Below, piece by piece: positions 63,922 to 64,000 of a stretch of 64,000 nt of DNA. The stretch is taken from NCBI RefSeq assembly GCF_040901545.1, contig NZ_JBBDYL010000038.1:1-64000 (forward strand), in the 5' to 3' direction. Every line of letters begins with the position of its first letter. The stretch's first letter is position 1. Made by a program: the position numbers and the translations under genes. The notes beneath the pieces are model-generated. The model did no database searches, was not told the origin of the DNA, and saw nothing but the letters and a program-made list of their open reading frames with translations. Origin of the DNA: Sulfuricaulis sp040901545. GTDB taxonomy: Bacteria > Pseudomonadota > Gammaproteobacteria > Acidiferrobacterales > Sulfurifustaceae.

Positions 63922-64000
63922 CCGCCCTATACTCCACAGACATTGAATTTATTATGCCTCGACATCCACGCCGGAGAGTAGCCTAGCGCAATTAAGAATC

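Overview
The window looks like a chromosome segment of a free-living gammaproteobacterium. The gene orders are typical of that class: truA–trpF–trpB–trpA–accD–folC–dedD–cvpA–purF, parE–parC, pilB–pilC–pilD–coaE, and a complete division and cell-wall (dcw) cluster from mraZ to ftsZ followed by lpxC and secA. The rubrerythrin/Fe-S oxidoreductase/DUF3501 operon is a kind found in sulfur-oxidising and related lineages (for example Chromatiales or Acidiferrobacterales). The genus assignment is inference only. No rRNA, tRNA, CRISPR array or intact insertion sequence was seen.

Layout. (1) 1–1.2 kb: an AT-rich orphan membrane-protein gene and a repeat-filled spacer. (2) 1.2–11.8 kb, minus strand: purine, folate, tryptophan and fatty-acid genes, with a Rieske–flavodoxin fusion inserted between truA and trpF. 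(3) 12–16.8 kb: topoisomerase IV and a CNP1-like exported protein. (4) 16.9–19.5 kb: a peroxide-defence operon (rubrerythrin, Fe-S oxidoreductase, DUF3501) behind a promoter whose -10 lies inside a perfect PerR-type palindrome. (5) 19.8–24.4 kb, plus strand: type IV pilus genes and coaE. (6) 24.4–50 kb, minus strand: Nudix–ThiE, argJ, secA, an M23 peptidase, lpxC and the dcw cluster. mraZ has a sigma-70-like promoter and a five-fold 10-bp-phased MraZ-type repeat array. (7) 50.2–50.6 kb: RNase P RNA. (8) 50.8–58.4 kb: mixed housekeeping and hypothetical genes (periplasmic hydrolase, sugar/choline-kinase-like protein, periplasmic peroxiredoxin, adk, GST, J-domain protein, NRDE protein). (9) 58.6–61.2 kb: a decaying patch with a DUF748 remnant, a cspA pseudogene and a 5'-frameshifted pirin gene. 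(10) 62–63.1 kb: a ParA-type ATPase fused to a glycogen-binding-like (CBM48/E-set) domain.

The most unusual feature is in the dcw cluster. Three junctions (murE/murF, murD/ftsW, murB/ddlB) are occupied by related GC-rich repeats. Each is an open reading frame that begins at an ATGA overlap with the upstream stop and ends in a stop that overlaps the downstream start. At murE/murF the unit is exactly 111 bp (37 codons), in tandem, and carries its own Shine-Dalgarno and ATG. The elements therefore preserve stop-start coupling across an inserted sequence. Whether they make peptides, act as RNA structures, or are neutral repeats cannot be decided from sequence alone.
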